Both the position numbers and the translations under genes were made by a program. From Metallyticus violacea (taxonomy: Eukaryota; Arthropoda; Insecta; Mantodea; Metallyticidae): a DNA stretch of 64,000 nucleotides. Location: contig CM060831.1 in assembly GCA_030762175.1 (NCBI GenBank), positions 1,056,501 to 1,120,500 on the forward strand, read 5' to 3'. Below the pieces are notes generated by a model. The model was not told the DNA's origin and searched no databases. It saw only the letters and a list, made by a program, of their open reading frames with translations. The first letter of the stretch is position 1. Each line of letters starts with the position of its first letter. Of the stretch, positions 26,081 to 38,490 are shown piece by piece.

Positions 26081-27944
26081 CAATAATATTTACTTTATAA
26101 GATGGCATTTTAAAGTAAACTATATAAAAATGAGGATCTCTGACAAGAGATAAAATTTGTAAATATGAGGAATGTGACAGTTTCATTAAATGAACACAAT
26201 ATACCAAAACCTCATCCTAACTTAGATTAACTTTTTTAGAGTTGGCCAAAGTCATTATAGGATCTACAGATTGAAGTGATATGCTCATCAAGCTAGCAAG
26301 GCATTAACATCTTGTTTCTTGTATTTCTTTGCCCAAGATTTGTAAGAAATTCCCTTTCTCAATTATAAATTTATGCTATCGGTGCATAAAGTATTTTATA
26401 TGCTTAAGCAATAATCTGTAAAAATAGCAATATTAACTGATATTGTTAAAAGAAAAAATAATTAAATTCCTGGATTTTAAATTAATTTAAACCAATGACT
26501 ACGGCAAAATGGCCAGGCAATGATGAGCTTTAATAATTAAGGTTATTTTAGTTGTAAATATTTTCCTTTTAAGTCCACATTTTGAAAATATTTGCCTGGT
26601 TATATCAAGAGTTGATGATAGTCTGACAGCTAAATGGGCAAACTTCTTTGCAATCTGTTATGTCAGCTTTTCTTTTATAAGCTGTTTTGAGAGTGTTAAT
26701 AAGTTTGTATGTTTTATTGATGCTTATGTTTTAATTAAGGCTAAAGGCTATTATGTTGCATTTTATAATTACAAAATTCTCGTAGCAGCACCCAAAGGGA
26801 TGCGTTAAACCGACAGTGTTATACCAGCAGGTAACTGACTAAGTTTTCACGGTCGGTGTTAATCCAATAAAATGAGATTTACGGGCTTATTGGTGTTTTT
26901 ACATCCTTTGGACCACGATCAATAAACCCGGAAATCTCATTTTATTGGATTCCAGCAGGTGTCTGAATTTATTATGACATACCAAGACATTCCGAAAAAT
27001 TGGTGCACGTATTGTACAAAATGCATCTACGGCGGAGCAGTATGAGATCAGTGGATCAAGGTAGGACGAACACACAGACGTGAAGGACCCCAAAGGCTCC
27101 CTCAAACAACCAAACGAAAAGACAAATCATTTCCGCATGGGTATTGTGACCATGCACTAAAAGTTGCAATTTTAATGGCCTGCATTTTTCAATCTCAAAA
27201 GAACGTTGTGTGTCATGCTTATAGCTAATGTTCTTTAGTAAATTATTTTTAAATTAGATATTTCTGAACTATTTAAAGTTATAATTCTTCTTCCCTCCTT
27301 TCCTCGAGGGATTATCACTTCGGCACATTCCATTCAAGCAGCAACGAGAGGATGTAGTTTAAACTTTATAAATAAATTGCAAGAATGCAAACATTTTAAA
27401 TTGAAAGAGCGGGATAAGACAAGGAGATAAAAACAATTGTGAATCCAAACGGGTGTGCATTCTAGAGTTAAATATGATTTCTCCTAAGCTAAGAATCGTG
27501 AAACTTGTTTCTAGAAGGGGTTGGTTATCAATCTGACAAGATTTAATACTAACGTATTGACCGTTTATCTCTGTTTAGGTTTATTCGTATCATCTGTAAA
27601 TAGCACAGAATTACACTGGGGTAAGTTAATCCTTTCGGGAAAATAAGTTTTGTCAAACTCTGCAATATAGATGAAGGTCAATGACCTCATTGGGAAGGAC
27701 ACAGTGGTGCCCCGCTACTGGTAAAATGTGATTCTGTTTGGTGAACACAGCTAACCAACGATTTAATGTGAAGACAGATAGGGGTTGTCATGCCAGTCAT
27801 ATAAACGCGAACTGCATTCTTGGAACTTGATTAAGATGCAATGAAACACGGTATATTATTTCCAAAACTCAGGTAAAAATTGTAAAATAAATATGGGAAA
27901 AAATAAAAACTTTGATACAAAATTTAAACAAATATATTAGTAAG
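26081..27944. other. AT-rich intergenic DNA with one hairpin
   Basis: No gene is recognised. The only structured feature is the inverted repeat at 26861-26951. Frames such as 26899-27105 (minus) run through the hairpin and have no family resemblance. Confidence 0.5.
26861..26951. repeat. Inverted repeat, 32-bp arms
   Basis: The arm AATCCAATAAAATGAGATTT continuing to 26892 is matched in reverse complement by 26920-26951 with two mismatches, leaving a loop of about 27 bp. CCAGCAGGT occurs as a direct repeat on both sides (26824-26832 and 26952-26960). This suggests a fold-back insertion or a slippage product rather than a terminator. Confidence 0.88.
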
Positions 27945-28490
27945 AAGGCTGTTCATTAAAGAATGACCACATATTTTACAGGCATAATTTCTCGCACTAA
28001 AATTGAACTGTACAATAGTTCGTTAGCTTAATGCATAACGTACATGTGGTACTACTAGTCACTTCTGGTTCATGCATGTAAGAGGTGTGCAAGTTGAGAC
28101 TTGTTCAGTTCCGCCTTCAGCTCAATGGAGGTGATACGCGACGAACAATACGCTGCTCTGAAATTCTGCTTTCGTCTTAAATTGAGGCTTATGAAGAGTT
28201 TGTTCTTCCCTACAGCACAACTAGAAAATGGTTTAAAATGTTTAAAGACGAGATACATTCAATTTTAAAGGAAGGTGAAGCCGGGACTCCAGTTTGTACT
28301 CTAACAGAAGAAAGCGCTAACACTGCTGCTGTCATTGTGGGAGAGGGATGTCAAATAATGTTAGGAACATTTTCAGAAATTCTGAACATTACAATGAGTG
28401 AAACCAACAAGTTGGTAACTGAAAAGTCACACGTGACGTTTGGGTTCCAAGACTGCTAATGCCGGAACAAAAGGTGCAGGTATGCATGTA

Positions 28491-28580
28491 CAGTTCCTCC
28501 CAAAAGTTTAAGGACACTTGCACATATCAACTAAATGCATTCTTCCTTAAAACTATTTTGTCCAGCAGCTTTATGTTTCC

Positions 28581-28629
<49 letters not shown>

Positions 28630-29090
28630 GAGGCACATTAAAACAATTATGTAAAAGTCACTATTTTTTCATTAATTATGGTATTTCTTCACTTTCAGAA
28701 AAATTGTAAAAATTATCCTTTTTTAATCTATGTGGGGATTTGGCCTTGAAAATATATGGTGTAAAAACATTTTTTTCCCCAGGATAAACGCACATATAAA
28801 GGGAACATTTATAAAAATAATAATATTACTACCATAAGCCGGTTTATCAAAATTTGACACAATGTTTCTTACTTTGCAACAAATTGGAAAAAACAAGCTT
28901 CGTTTGAATCACATGTTGAATTATGTATGTTTATAGTGCGCGATGTACGTATTATAAATAGGCACCGCTCTTACTTTTACATAATTGTACCTCTTAATAA
29001 GGTAATTTTTTGACGACACACAAGGCTGCTGGACAAAATAGTTAAAGGACAGAATGTATTCAGCTGTCCTTAAACTTTTGGTAGGGCCTG
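28491..29090. mobile_element. 600-bp MITE with ~30-bp TIRs and TA duplication
   Basis: The left end CAGTTCCTCCCAAAAGTTTA continues AGGACACTTG. The right end in reverse complement is CAGGCCCTACCAAAAGTTTA continuing AGGACAGCTG. Both ends are flanked by TA (28489-28490 and 29091-29092). The element is exactly 600 bp and lacks coding capacity. TA target sites and a CAGT-type terminus are typical of Tc1-like elements (known family feature). It sits inside, and is therefore younger than, the surrounding mariner. Confidence 0.93.
28585..28626. repeat. (TA)n microsatellite inside the MITE
   Basis: This is an uninterrupted TA run of about 21 dinucleotides, lying within the MITE about 95 bp from its left end. 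Confidence 0.97.
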
Positions 29091-29440
29091 TAGATATAGA
29101 AAGATGCGGTAATCACTGTTGGCTACATCATTTCGATCCTGACAGCTGTATAGAAATATGCACGTCCTGGTGGACGCTGTCGCTCATCGCAATTTCACCC
29201 TCCCTATAGACCACATTTACTTCCTTTTACCCAAACAGCTTCATTTCCATCATCAGAAGCAAAAATGGTTTCCATGCATTGTATCCACCGGGGATACTTT
29301 TGGCAGAGATCGTCAAAATTATGAGGATTTTGACATAGAATGCGGACGTTACGGCAAATATGTTAATAAAAACTCGATACAAATTTATTACCTAGCAGCG
29401 TTGAACCAGATTCTGCAGGTGTACATTACTAAAGAATGAA

Positions 29441-31439
29441 GACAAATAGTGTTTGTACTACAGGCGCTGGACAACTAATGATCAACTTAAAAGCCTAAAC
29501 TTAGGGTATTTGTCACTAAGAGGGAGGACTGTCGTGCCAAGTAACTCAAGTCATGAACGTAAAACGTCATTAATTTCTACGGCACAACACATACGTTTTT
29601 TTTTTCTTTCTTCAATTAAATTGTGTTGCATAAAAGTTAATTGAAACTAAAAATAAATTTTGAAAAACTCGTTATTTGGTAAAAAGCAAACAAAAACGAT
29701 TAAGAGGTTGTAATGGCCATATTAACTAAAAATAAAATCTTGAAGAAATAAAAGAAACATAAAAAATATACTTTCAAAATGTTCATTGAATGTCTTTGCT
29801 GTTTTCACAGAGTGAGTATTGCATTAGCTATATCTGATATTTATGTGTTGCATGATTGGTGAATTACATTCCAACCCAAATGCTGTCAGTGTGGTTAGAC
29901 ATTTAAATCTTTGTAACATCTCTCATGATTAGGGTTCGAGTCTCTTACCTGAGTTTCTTTGTCCGTGCCTTCCCCCTAACAGGATGTTTCAGGAAATCAC
30001 CTCATTATTACTCACTTCCTGTGGGACGATTCATCACGAACAACATGAATGGATCTGCAACAGGTGAAAAGGGGCAGATCTTGCAGAGGAAGTGACTTGA
30101 AAGTTGAACTCTTAGTGCTTTAAAAGAGTTACTGCGATGAAATTTCCAAAATCAGTCATGTCAAGGCCTTCCACTGACATAATTCGCGGACAATTTGGAC
30201 TGAAGCACGCGCTCGCGTCCCTAATGCCCTTCTTCCTTCCGGTAGTCTCAACACTTTCAACGTAGCTAATTAAATTCATTGAAACGAAGAGGGAGAAGAA
30301 AACACAATGAAAATTACTGCACCTCCCTCTCCTCTTCCTGTGAGGGCACCGCACCCCTCCTTCAGCACACAATGAGACTCGCTGCTCCACAAAATGGCTG
30401 CCACCTTCAACATGTCCCCCAAATATCTTATGCCTTCTTTTTAAACATTAAGTCATTCCTACTGCAGCATTTATTTTATTTTTGAAAGTATCAATTTTAT
30501 TCTAATACACGTCTTCATTAACTACATTGTTCATTTTCGGGGTTATGTCAGTTTCCCTTCACGAACAGTAACACACATATAAAAGAAAAAAGTGAATGAA
30601 TATTAATTTAATTTTGAAAGCGTTAATAGCGAAACCGTGGCTTTTTAGTATGCCTTTAATAACATTTGCGTTGATTTCTATTTTTAAATAAAATTAACAA
30701 ATCTTGAGACGTATGACTATGGAACACTTAATTTGAATCACATAAGAATATGATAACTTCAAAATTTATAGATAAACTTAAATTGTTTATGTAATGAAGA
30801 CAATATTATTGTTAAATCATCATAATATATGTATTTTAAGAGAAAACGAGAGAATTGGAACACTGATGTGACAGAAAATGGTTTTTAGACATCTTAGCAG
30901 CAAATAGGTTGTTAATAAGAAATATTTGGAACCTCTAATACATAAATTAGTTTTTGGGAATAAACTACTAACAACTAAACTGAATTTAAAAAAATTCATG
31001 TGCTAAGTAATGCATTTCAGATGAACACTAAACTAATTTAAAGACGCTACACCATTTAGATAAAGAAGAGATACTGCAATTTAAAAATATTATCGACGTT
31101 GTCATAAATCGCACAACAATAATCCTAAAAATTGTTTTTATAAACAATATCCTCTCAAAATATAGTATGTTTCAGTCTGCTAGCTGCCAACCACGAGAAC
31201 GGACCGCGGCATCCGAAAAACCAACCTTAGGAATTTGAAACATTTATCCTGAGTCTTTCATGGTTTTCTCAAAGAAGCAATTCCCGGTGGAGCGAATGCA
31301 ACATACGCGGAACTGATTCAAGCTTTGGCATTTACATTGAAAATAAGCAGGTATCTCATGGCAAAATGTTTTCCTGCCATCTTTTTAGAAAATTGTCATT
31401 TTTGGAGATTGAGCCACTTATTCAGTTCTTATAATGTAC
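29441..31439. other. Intergenic DNA, no gene seen
   Basis: A GC-richer patch lies at 29930-30410. A tRNA B-box-like GGGTTCGAGTC at 29932 with GTGGTTAGAC upstream could be a SINE head, but the spacing is uncertain and no tail is seen. The 92-residue minus-strand frame 30112-30390 matches nothing I know. Confidence 0.45.
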
Positions 31440-31792
31440 GAGCCATACTTAACAAGAATATCGTAATTTTTACAGGCATTATTTCTCGCGCCAAAATTTA
31501 AGTTTATAATATTATTAGCTTAATGCGTAATGTGTACATTGTTATCACTTCCGGTTCCGCCTCTTTCAGTTCGGCCTACAATAAAATAAAGGACCAAAAT
31601 TCATCTTTCCTCTTAACAAATCTTCAGCTGAGGCCTGTAGAGAATTTATTCTTCCCTATAGTACAGCGGTTTTAAATGTTTAGAGGGGTGGGATATTCAA
31701 CGCTCCATTTTGGGCTCTAAAGGAAGATAATATTAACATCGCTGCTTTCATTGTTAGAGGGAATCACTAAAACATTAACAACATTTTCAGAA

Positions 31793-31853
<61 letters not shown>

Positions 31854-32290
31854 GCACATGAGAAGTGTTTGTGGACGGTACGTTACAAGACAGCTGTGTA
31901 CAGTTGAAGATGATGTTCAAGAAGGTAATCACTGCTGATGAAACCGGCTACATAATTTCGATCGCTTTGTGTGGTCACAAACACTGCTTCTGTTGAGAAA
32001 GATAATAGTCGTCAAGGAATATTTTACCAGCAGGTACAGAAAACTCTGTGATGGCACGGCTGCACTACCCTATAGTCCAGATGTGTTAATTTTTCCTTTA
32101 CCCCAAACTGATGGAGGCATTTTCATTTTCCATCATCACAAGCAGTAAAGGCTGCAGAGGCTATTCTGAAGTACCTGTCAAAAATGGTTTGCAGCATGTC
32201 TTTGAACATTGGGACAGGTGCATTGTATCCAACGGGGACAATTCCGGGAGAGATCATTAAAACTATGAGGATAAGTTAGGGTATATTGAA
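31440..32290 (+). pseudogene. Mariner element, second copy of the 27.9-kb lineage
   Basis: The leader (TTTTTACAGGCATTATTTCT near 31470) and following sequence match the 27.9-kb element. Coding remnants in order are an N-terminal patch near 31580-31650, ALKEDNINIAAFIV and TLTTFSEF (31720-31795, compare ANTAAVIV and GTFSEIL in the other copy), and PYSPDVLIFPLPQTDG (32070-32115), a decayed PYSPDLAPxDFxLFPKL block. KWFAACL, LGQVHCIQ and GQFREIIK follow (32185-32265). A (TTA)n run replaces sequence at 31797-31853. All catalytic motifs are damaged. The right terminal repeat is not identified. Confidence 0.78.
31797..31853. repeat. (TTA)n microsatellite inside a mariner remnant
   Basis: About 19 trinucleotide units directly follow the TTTCAGAATT of the transposase remnant. 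Confidence 0.97.
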
Positions 32291-32496
32291 CAGCTCTGGA
32301 ATTAGTATAAAACACAACGAAAATTCAACACTTTATTTCCTAAGTCTATAATTATTCTTCTTTACGTCATAAATATCCTTGGTATAATAAAAATGAAATG
32401 CATCTTTGTTTACATATTTTTGGTAATGAGTGCCTTTGGTTAAAAGGTGCATCACATAATTGTCTTCAAGAGTTGAAAATGTGAGGGAAAAATTAC

Positions 32497-32856
32497 CTAT
32501 ATTCGTGCACTTCGGAAGGATGGGATAATCAATAAATTGTCTCTGGAATGTAAAACTTTCACAATGTGATTGCTTACACTTTTGTTCCTATACAGATATT
32601 TAATTGTTAAACTTGCTGAGCAATTTAACATTCCTGCCACTTCCATAATATGGTTAAAATTATTAATTATTGGTTTTACTAAACATTTATTATTATTTTT
32701 GTTTTGTTTTACATAGATTTGTATGAACATTAATTTTTTATTACTAAGGATATTTATTGTATTGTCATGACTCTTATTGTTAGATTTGAAGCGCAGAAGA
32801 AAATGCCTAACATCCTCAGCTCTACCACAATAAATAAACAAATAAAATAAAAACAT
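32497..32856 (-). pseudogene. Possible LINE C-terminal fragment (tentative)
   Basis: A 119-residue frame opens YCGRAEDVRHFLLRFKSNNK near its start. The pattern C-x-EDVRHFLL-x-C is common at the C-terminus of insect LINE polymerases, where the second Cys would sit in place of the F after LLR. The rest (NKKLMFIQIY, NFNHIMEVAGMLN) is AT-driven and unrecognised. No reverse transcriptase lies upstream on the same strand. It may equally be a chance frame. Confidence 0.28.
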
Positions 32857-32999
32857 TGCAAGCTAGTCTTGAAATTTGTTTCATATTGAGTGATTTTTAA
32901 GAAAAATGCTAATTAGCATTAACGTTGATAGGCCTCATATACTCTAAGTATTTGAAAGATTTGGAGGTTCTACCCTGAATTGTATTTGAGAATTCCTGA

Positions 33000-33600
33000 A
33001 GAACAACACAAACAGATTAAAAAGTTTGTTATAATCTTCATGGATGATATACGAGTGGCGTTCAGAAATGATTTACAATAGTAATGTACGGGCATGTCCA
33101 TTCGTAGGACGGTGTAGTCATGTAGAAGCTAAGTAGGGACATTGTTTGTTTCGTGTCAAGTGGACAAGATAGGCAAAGATTTTGTGGAAGGAAGGTGTCA
33201 AAACTGCAGCAATTCATAGACGTTTAACTGCAGTGGTTTACTGGGTCGTTGTATCCACCAACGGCAAACAAGAATGTGAGCACTTGTCGTCCGTCAACAT
33301 TGAGATTATGTCTGGCTAATAGACATACCTTTGATGACTGGTCGGGCGTGCAGCCGTCATAGCATTCGGATCCTGTTGTTTTGGGCTGAAAAATCGTTGC
33401 CAATGTACGAATAAGTCCCATGATGCCAAGTCAGAATACTTCAGAGTTATTATGTTCAGAAAAGGTATCGTTGAAGTGATAGCCATGAAAAGCCATGAAA
33501 AAATCTCAGTCTTGTCTTTTGTTTTTAAGAACACTACACATCTACACATAAAAATACGTTGATTTAAAGTTTTCGCCAACAATGTAGACTTGTGACTACT
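33000..33600 (+). pseudogene. Possible mariner N-terminal remnant (weak)
   Basis: From about 33186, one frame reads LWKEGVKTAAIHRRLTAVV. This resembles the mariner N-terminus of the type KEGxKxxEIHRRLxAVYG. Nothing downstream gives a second supporting block with confidence. The minus-strand frames over this stretch (33224-33421 and 33316-33582) have no known resemblance. Confidence 0.27.
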
Positions 33601-34319
33601 CGGAGTTCAAGTACAGTGGGTGGGGAGACACCTTGCATCTTCTGGAAGCTTTGGAGACTATTGCGGTGAGACGACACTGGCTTTGATCATTCTTAAGAGA
33701 AAAAAGTCAACAGCTATGTACACTCTGCAAAACCGATGTAACGATGTTTTAGAGAAAAACGAGTTTCATCATTGCATTCCTAAATGTCCTATTTGGTACA
33801 ATTTCTTTTTCTTCTAACCCGAATGCTTTTTTATTATGACTTCTTTTCAGAAAATGCATCAATAAATCGCTAGGCGAAATGGTTATATATGCAATAGAAA
33901 TGTTGTTTTATGAAATAATGCTTTTAATAATTTCAGTACAAATGGTTACACTTGTTTCTAAAATATAACAATTTGTGTTAGAAGAATTGAAGTCCTTGAC
34001 TTTCGGTCGTTTAACGAAAGATGCTATTTCTGCTAAAAATGATAAATGGTGCATAACAATTCATTGTTGACTTGTTTACACAACACTTTGTAAGAGTTAA
34101 AGGTTTCTGATAAAGATGAGGTATGAAGATATAAATATAATTATGAGTAATCATGCTGGGAAAGTTAATGATTGTAGGTAAGTACAATATTCGATTTGCA
34201 GTTATTATATCCAATTACACACAGAGTTATTTATATAGAACTAACATTTCTTTCTTTATTTACTCGGTTGGAAATTCATCAAAGTCCCCAGTTTAATGTC
34301 ATAGTAAGCGGGATATGTA
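33601..34319. other. AT-rich spacer, no gene seen
   Basis: Short frames only, without recognisable content. Confidence 0.5.
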
Positions 34320-35170
34320 GGAGTTTTGTTTCCCTGTCATGAGATGCGCAGATGTTTATTCCTTATTGTTGGTTGTTATATTGCAGTTGTTTTGTTCTGG
34401 TCACTGTGAAAATGAAGTACGCATTAAATCAGCGGCTCTTCCTTGTAAAGCAATAATTCAATTACAGCTACTCGAAGAGCATAGCAGAGAGAGTTTGGTG
34501 TTCGCAATTCCCCCGAAATGAAACAACAATGGAACTGGTTAAAAATCGAAAACAACTGCTGAAAACCGCCCACGGTTGTTGTGAACGACTGGAGCGGTCA
34601 CCCCGTAAGTCATTAAGACTGGGTACATCTACTCCATTGTGCAAAAGCCTGGCTTATTGTCCATCACGTGGTTCCATTTATGCGAACTCGCACTATTGGG
34701 CCGTCCACATGTCATTCACGAAGGACCTATGCACCCAGTTAAAGTCTACGTATATCCGTCAGAAAATAGTGGGTCCAACAAGACTGTGCACTTCTGTTGC
34801 ATTTCCATGCAGTCTGTTGAGCAACTGAACGAGGTAGAGCTGGCTCGTGGATATTTTCAACAAGATGGCGCTACATGCCATACACCAAACCAATCCATGG
34901 CGCTAATTGAAAGTTTCTTTGACGACCGGATAATCTCCGAGACTCTGTGATTACCAAGATCTCTTGATTTGATAACACCGGATTTCTTCGTATGGAGTTA
35001 CTTAAAAACAGAGTTTACACTACACGCCCCCAGACATTGGCGATTTGAAGTACAGCATTACACAGGATAGTGATGGTACTGACAACACAGTCCTCCAACG
35101 AACGGTCGGTAACATGGAATGACGTGTTCAGTTATATCTTATGCAGGAGGGAGGGCATTTTAAACATTTT
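34320..35170 (+). pseudogene. DDE transposase, QQDGA lineage, frameshifted
   Basis: The strong part is 34639-34950 in one frame: LSITWFHLCELALLGRPHV (family WFHLSGYVNSQNxRYW, just after the first catalytic Asp), VEQLNEVELARGYFQQDGAT and CHTPNQSMALIESFFDDRII. The D of QQDGA is the second catalytic residue. After a stop, PRSLDLITPDFFVWSYLKTE (about 34960-35010) gives the third acidic block. The C-terminus near 35080-35170 ends in EGGHFKHFL, the family's EGGHFQHLL. The N-terminal DNA-binding region (34340-34640) is in other frames with stops. An active form would move its own TA-flanked element; this one cannot be translated whole. Confidence 0.86.
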
Positions 35171-35648
35171 CTATAGAAGTTAATAATCCCCCCAAATTAC
35201 TCTACATTTGAGGTATAGTATGTTGTGGCCAGCATCATTCATTTTGAAATAAATAAAGAAAGAAATGAACCAGTTATTTGAGGCAACATAAATAAAGTCA
35301 AGCAAAAACAGATCCTGATGAGGCATGTTCTTTACTGTTCTCTGATAACTGCTCTGGGCAAAACCCACTCCAAAATTTTGTTGGTAAAAATCGCGAATTT
35401 AACACCTACTTAGACTGTGATGGGAATTTTGTTATTACGTGACCGAATTTAAACAATTAATCACTTCACTTCACTGGTAATTCCCTTAAATTCGTAGTAG
35501 TCGATGTTGCTACAGCCAATGCTATTAATTGAAACTTCAAATAAGGACCGAGATAACAAAGTATTAGTAAATTTTACCATTTTGTGTACACATCCAGAGA
35601 CAATTGTTACACTAAGGAGTTATTCATTCTTCGTTAACAACAACATTC
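35171..35648. other. AT-rich spacer, no gene seen
   Basis: Nothing recognised before the SINE insertion. Confidence 0.5.
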
Positions 35649-35892
35649 CGTCACGGGTGGCCGAGATCGTTAAGGCCCGGGCCTCGTGAGCGGGAGGTTT
35701 GGGGTTCGATTCCTCCCAGGACCGTCCTCCCTGACTGAGATTTTCCTCAATTCTCATAAAATGGCAAATGCCGGGGAGGTACCTCAAACTTAAGTCCGGA
35801 AAGCTTCCTTAAAAAAAAGTTTCCTAATTTATCATCTCATGTATCATCAGTGCCCATCGCCTGTAGTAAAAACGGGGGTTAAACAACACATG
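35649..35892 (+). mobile_element. tRNA-Ser-like SINE, copy 1
   Basis: The head GGGTGGCCGAGATCGTTAAG carries the pol III A box and GGTTCGATTCC is the B box. The body motifs GGACCGTCCTCCCTGACTGA, GGCAAATGCCGGGGAGGTAC and CATGTATCATCAGTG follow, ending at GGGGGTTAAAC. AACATTC flanks both ends (35642-35648 and 35893-35899) as a likely target-site duplication. SINEs are transcribed by RNA polymerase III and copied by a LINE partner (known). The tail has almost no A-run, so this copy is old. Confidence 0.93.
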
Positions 35893-38303
35893 AACATTCA
35901 ACTCCCAATTTCTGTGGCATACCCCGAAGAGAAACCCATTGAAGGAGGAAAAAGTCAATGATTTGAAAAAAAAAATCTCTTATACATTCAAGATATATTT
36001 ATGAAGAAACTATAAACGAATACTCTGAGATTGTGAACATTTTTCACTTACATATAAGCACAGTGTTTTTTCTGTAACAATTCTGTTGTAAGGTTATTTT
36101 CTTAGAGAAAATAAAAAGTCAAACAGATGACCTTAATAATTATTGTTTGTGTTTTCATTCACTAACATGTTTTTTTATATTTCACCATTTTTATCAACAA
36201 AATGCGGTTTATGTAACTTTTCAAGCAAATATATTTTTATCAAATACCACAATGTGTTAAAAGCATGGAAGTCCCCAAGGTAAATTAAGACCTATTGATA
36301 CTTAAATTAATGTAACACTTAAAAAAAAAGCTATAACATAGTCGTATGCCAAAATAAATGTTTGAGATGTAAAAGAAAATTTCACCGTGCACATTTCTTT
36401 TATTTCTGCTGTAAAATTCATATTTTTGTACTTACGCCCTTTCAACAAATAGCGATTTAAATGTGTGTTATGAAATCAATTCAGACATCACGTATGCAAA
36501 ATAACCAACAACCTTCTAGATATGTCAGTGTCATTTAAATAGTTAATTCTTTAAAACTTCAAAGTTATATCACACATTTGCAAGATTCAACTAATAAGCT
36601 ACATTTATAGATTTATTTTCTAATCATTTTACTAGAAACATTCCAGAATTGAAATATTTTGACATTTAATTATCTCAAGGGTAAGAACATTACAAGTAGT
36701 TGAATATGTTACATGAACATGCAAGCACCCAGGTTAATTATATAATAAAAAACGTAAAAAAAATTTAAAAATATGTTTTGTTACAAAAATGTTTGTATAA
36801 TGTACACACTAATGACTGTTCCTCATTAAAGAAGGCGGTGCTACGCAGCATTTCGAAACACAAAACGAAATTATTTTAATTACGTACTCACAACAAATAA
36901 CGTTTTGGAAGAGCGAGGAAAATGTTTCAACATTTTAAGTCCCGCTTGATGAACAGAGCGTTACATTCTATGACGTCACTGAAGGTGGGGTGTGATTAGA
37001 GACGTTTGCAATTTCCTGTTTCTTTGTCTCGAAGGTTTCTAGAACCTGATAAGAACATTGAATGATGAGAGGTTAACGTCGGGGACAAAGCTGCACATTA
37101 CACTCTTAATCTGATCGCTTTGATTAGAATATTCAACTTGGCATGGCTGCCAACAGCGTTCAGAGCTGACAATGTCCAACGGGACATTCTGTACACTTTT
37201 GATTACATTCAGCTGCTGAATGAGCTGAAATTGATCTAATAATTAAATACAGACTTTCAGCAAAACCCGAAAAATATTTTCTAATGTCGTGATAGAAAAT
37301 TAATTAAACTAAATAAAATTACAATTTTGGTACTCATTGACATTGGGTTACTGCAACATTTCTTTTGACTTAATCACTTACTCCGTTCTTTGTAGAGCAA
37401 TGTCATGATGCAACACCAGAACTTTCTGACGGCAACTATTTCTGACACTTCACACCATCCTGTTGAAAGATGCACCTCTGAGTGTTAACATCAAATATTA
37501 ATGAAATTTGGAATCTGACACAATGAAGCATGTCTTTTGTGTCCTGAAAAACAGTTTGGTTGACAAGAGATTAAACATGACACTGCACAAAATTTCTGAA
37601 TGCACTTAAGCCCATTGCATATTTTAAGGAATATGTTCCGTTTGTTGAAGATAACAATGGAATAGAAGCACAAACAAAATAAAATTGCCTTAACTATGAC
37701 ATGTGGTAAGAGTTAAAACAATTACAAGTCCAGAATGTACATATCTCTGCAGTAAAACTCCCAAATCCTGCCATTGTATTTATGTTTACAGATATTCTCC
37801 AGTATCTTTCTGAAATGCTAGGAGAAGTTGATTCCATATTTTTTTTAAGCAATTAGAGTTACAACAAAGACTTTATTAAATTTCACAAAAAATAATATTT
37901 TAAAAAACAAGTTCAGTTTAGAGTCGCAACTTTGAAAATAACGTATTACTTGGAGTTTTGAGAAATGTTTCCTAAATAGTAAGTATTTAAATGTTTAAGA
38001 GGTTATTTGAGTTACGGGCCAGCGACTGCGCACTGAGAGAAGTCGGTCAACACCTTATAATGAATGTGCAAGTAGCAATTTGTAGTTAGTTTGAAAGAGG
38101 ACTTGTCAGCGTTTGTGTGTTCTTCGTTAGTAATGACATGCAATGTTGAAGAACAGGTTCTTATATGTGAAAACTGATTCCTGCTAGGAAACACATTCGA
38201 GGTAGATTAACATCTTACAAGTGTGTTTTTAGGGATGAATTTCAGCCCAGGGGCATAATTTCAACATATTTTATAGCAAATGTTATGGTTTATCATATGA
38301 TTC
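35893..38303. other. AT-rich intergenic DNA, no gene seen
   Basis: Apart from a very weak mariner-like patch at 37380-37500, no protein, SINE or structured repeat is visible. Frames are short and AT-driven. Confidence 0.5.
37380..37500 (-). pseudogene. Possible mariner fragment (weak)
   Basis: The minus strand reads SVRNSCRQKVLVLHHDIA in one frame. VLxLHHDNA is the mariner second catalytic block. It is only about 20 residues with no second supporting motif, so a chance match is possible. Confidence 0.27.
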
Positions 38304-38490
38304 TCGGCAGGACTGTCCTCCCTAACTAAAGTTTTTTAAAATTTTCCTCAGTCTTTATAAATAGCAAATGCCGAGAAGGTACCCTTGACTTAGGCCTGGA
38401 GTGTTATCTTCTTAAAAATAATCCTTTCACAACTTTTCATTTCATATCTAACATCTGTGATGCCTCAGCAGTAAAAATAAAACACTAACT
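38304..38490 (+). mobile_element. SINE copy 2, tRNA head missing
   Basis: The copy begins at GGCAGGACTGTCCTCCCTAA and carries TAGCAAATGCCGAGAAGG, TTAGGCCTGGAGTG and CATTTCATATCTAAC, ending in AAAACACTAAC. It lacks the A- and B-box head, as expected from incomplete reverse transcription (5' truncation). Confidence 0.85.

Larger units (their letters stand above)
27945..29440 (+). pseudogene. Mariner element split by a 600-bp MITE
   Basis: The 5' end shows GGCTGTTCATTAAAGAATGA at 27948, then a leader shared with the 31.4-kb element (TTTTACAGGCAT and ATTTCTCGC). Coding starts at about 28123: MEVIRDEQYAALKFCFRLKL, the mariner N-terminal helix-turn-helix. It continues with TEESANTAAVIV and EILNITMSETNKLVTEKSHVT (28300-28435). 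After the insertion, PPYRPHLLPFTQ-like sequence (about 29195-29240) replaces the PYSPDLAPxDFxLFP block and CIVSTGDTFGRDR (about 29275-29315) replaces CIxxxGDYFEGD. The middle of the transposase, with the first two catalytic aspartates, is deleted. The right end is unclear. Confidence 0.86.

Noticed and set aside
30112..30390. 92-residue minus-strand frame
   Set aside because: Cys- and Arg-rich by composition only; no domain and no neighbouring exon signals.
35649..35720. tRNA genes at the A/B-box regions of the SINE copies (also 45597, 53230, 56140, 62335)
   Set aside because: The heads continue directly into a conserved SINE body, copies are flanked by target duplications, and the acceptor stem does not close as a functional tRNA.
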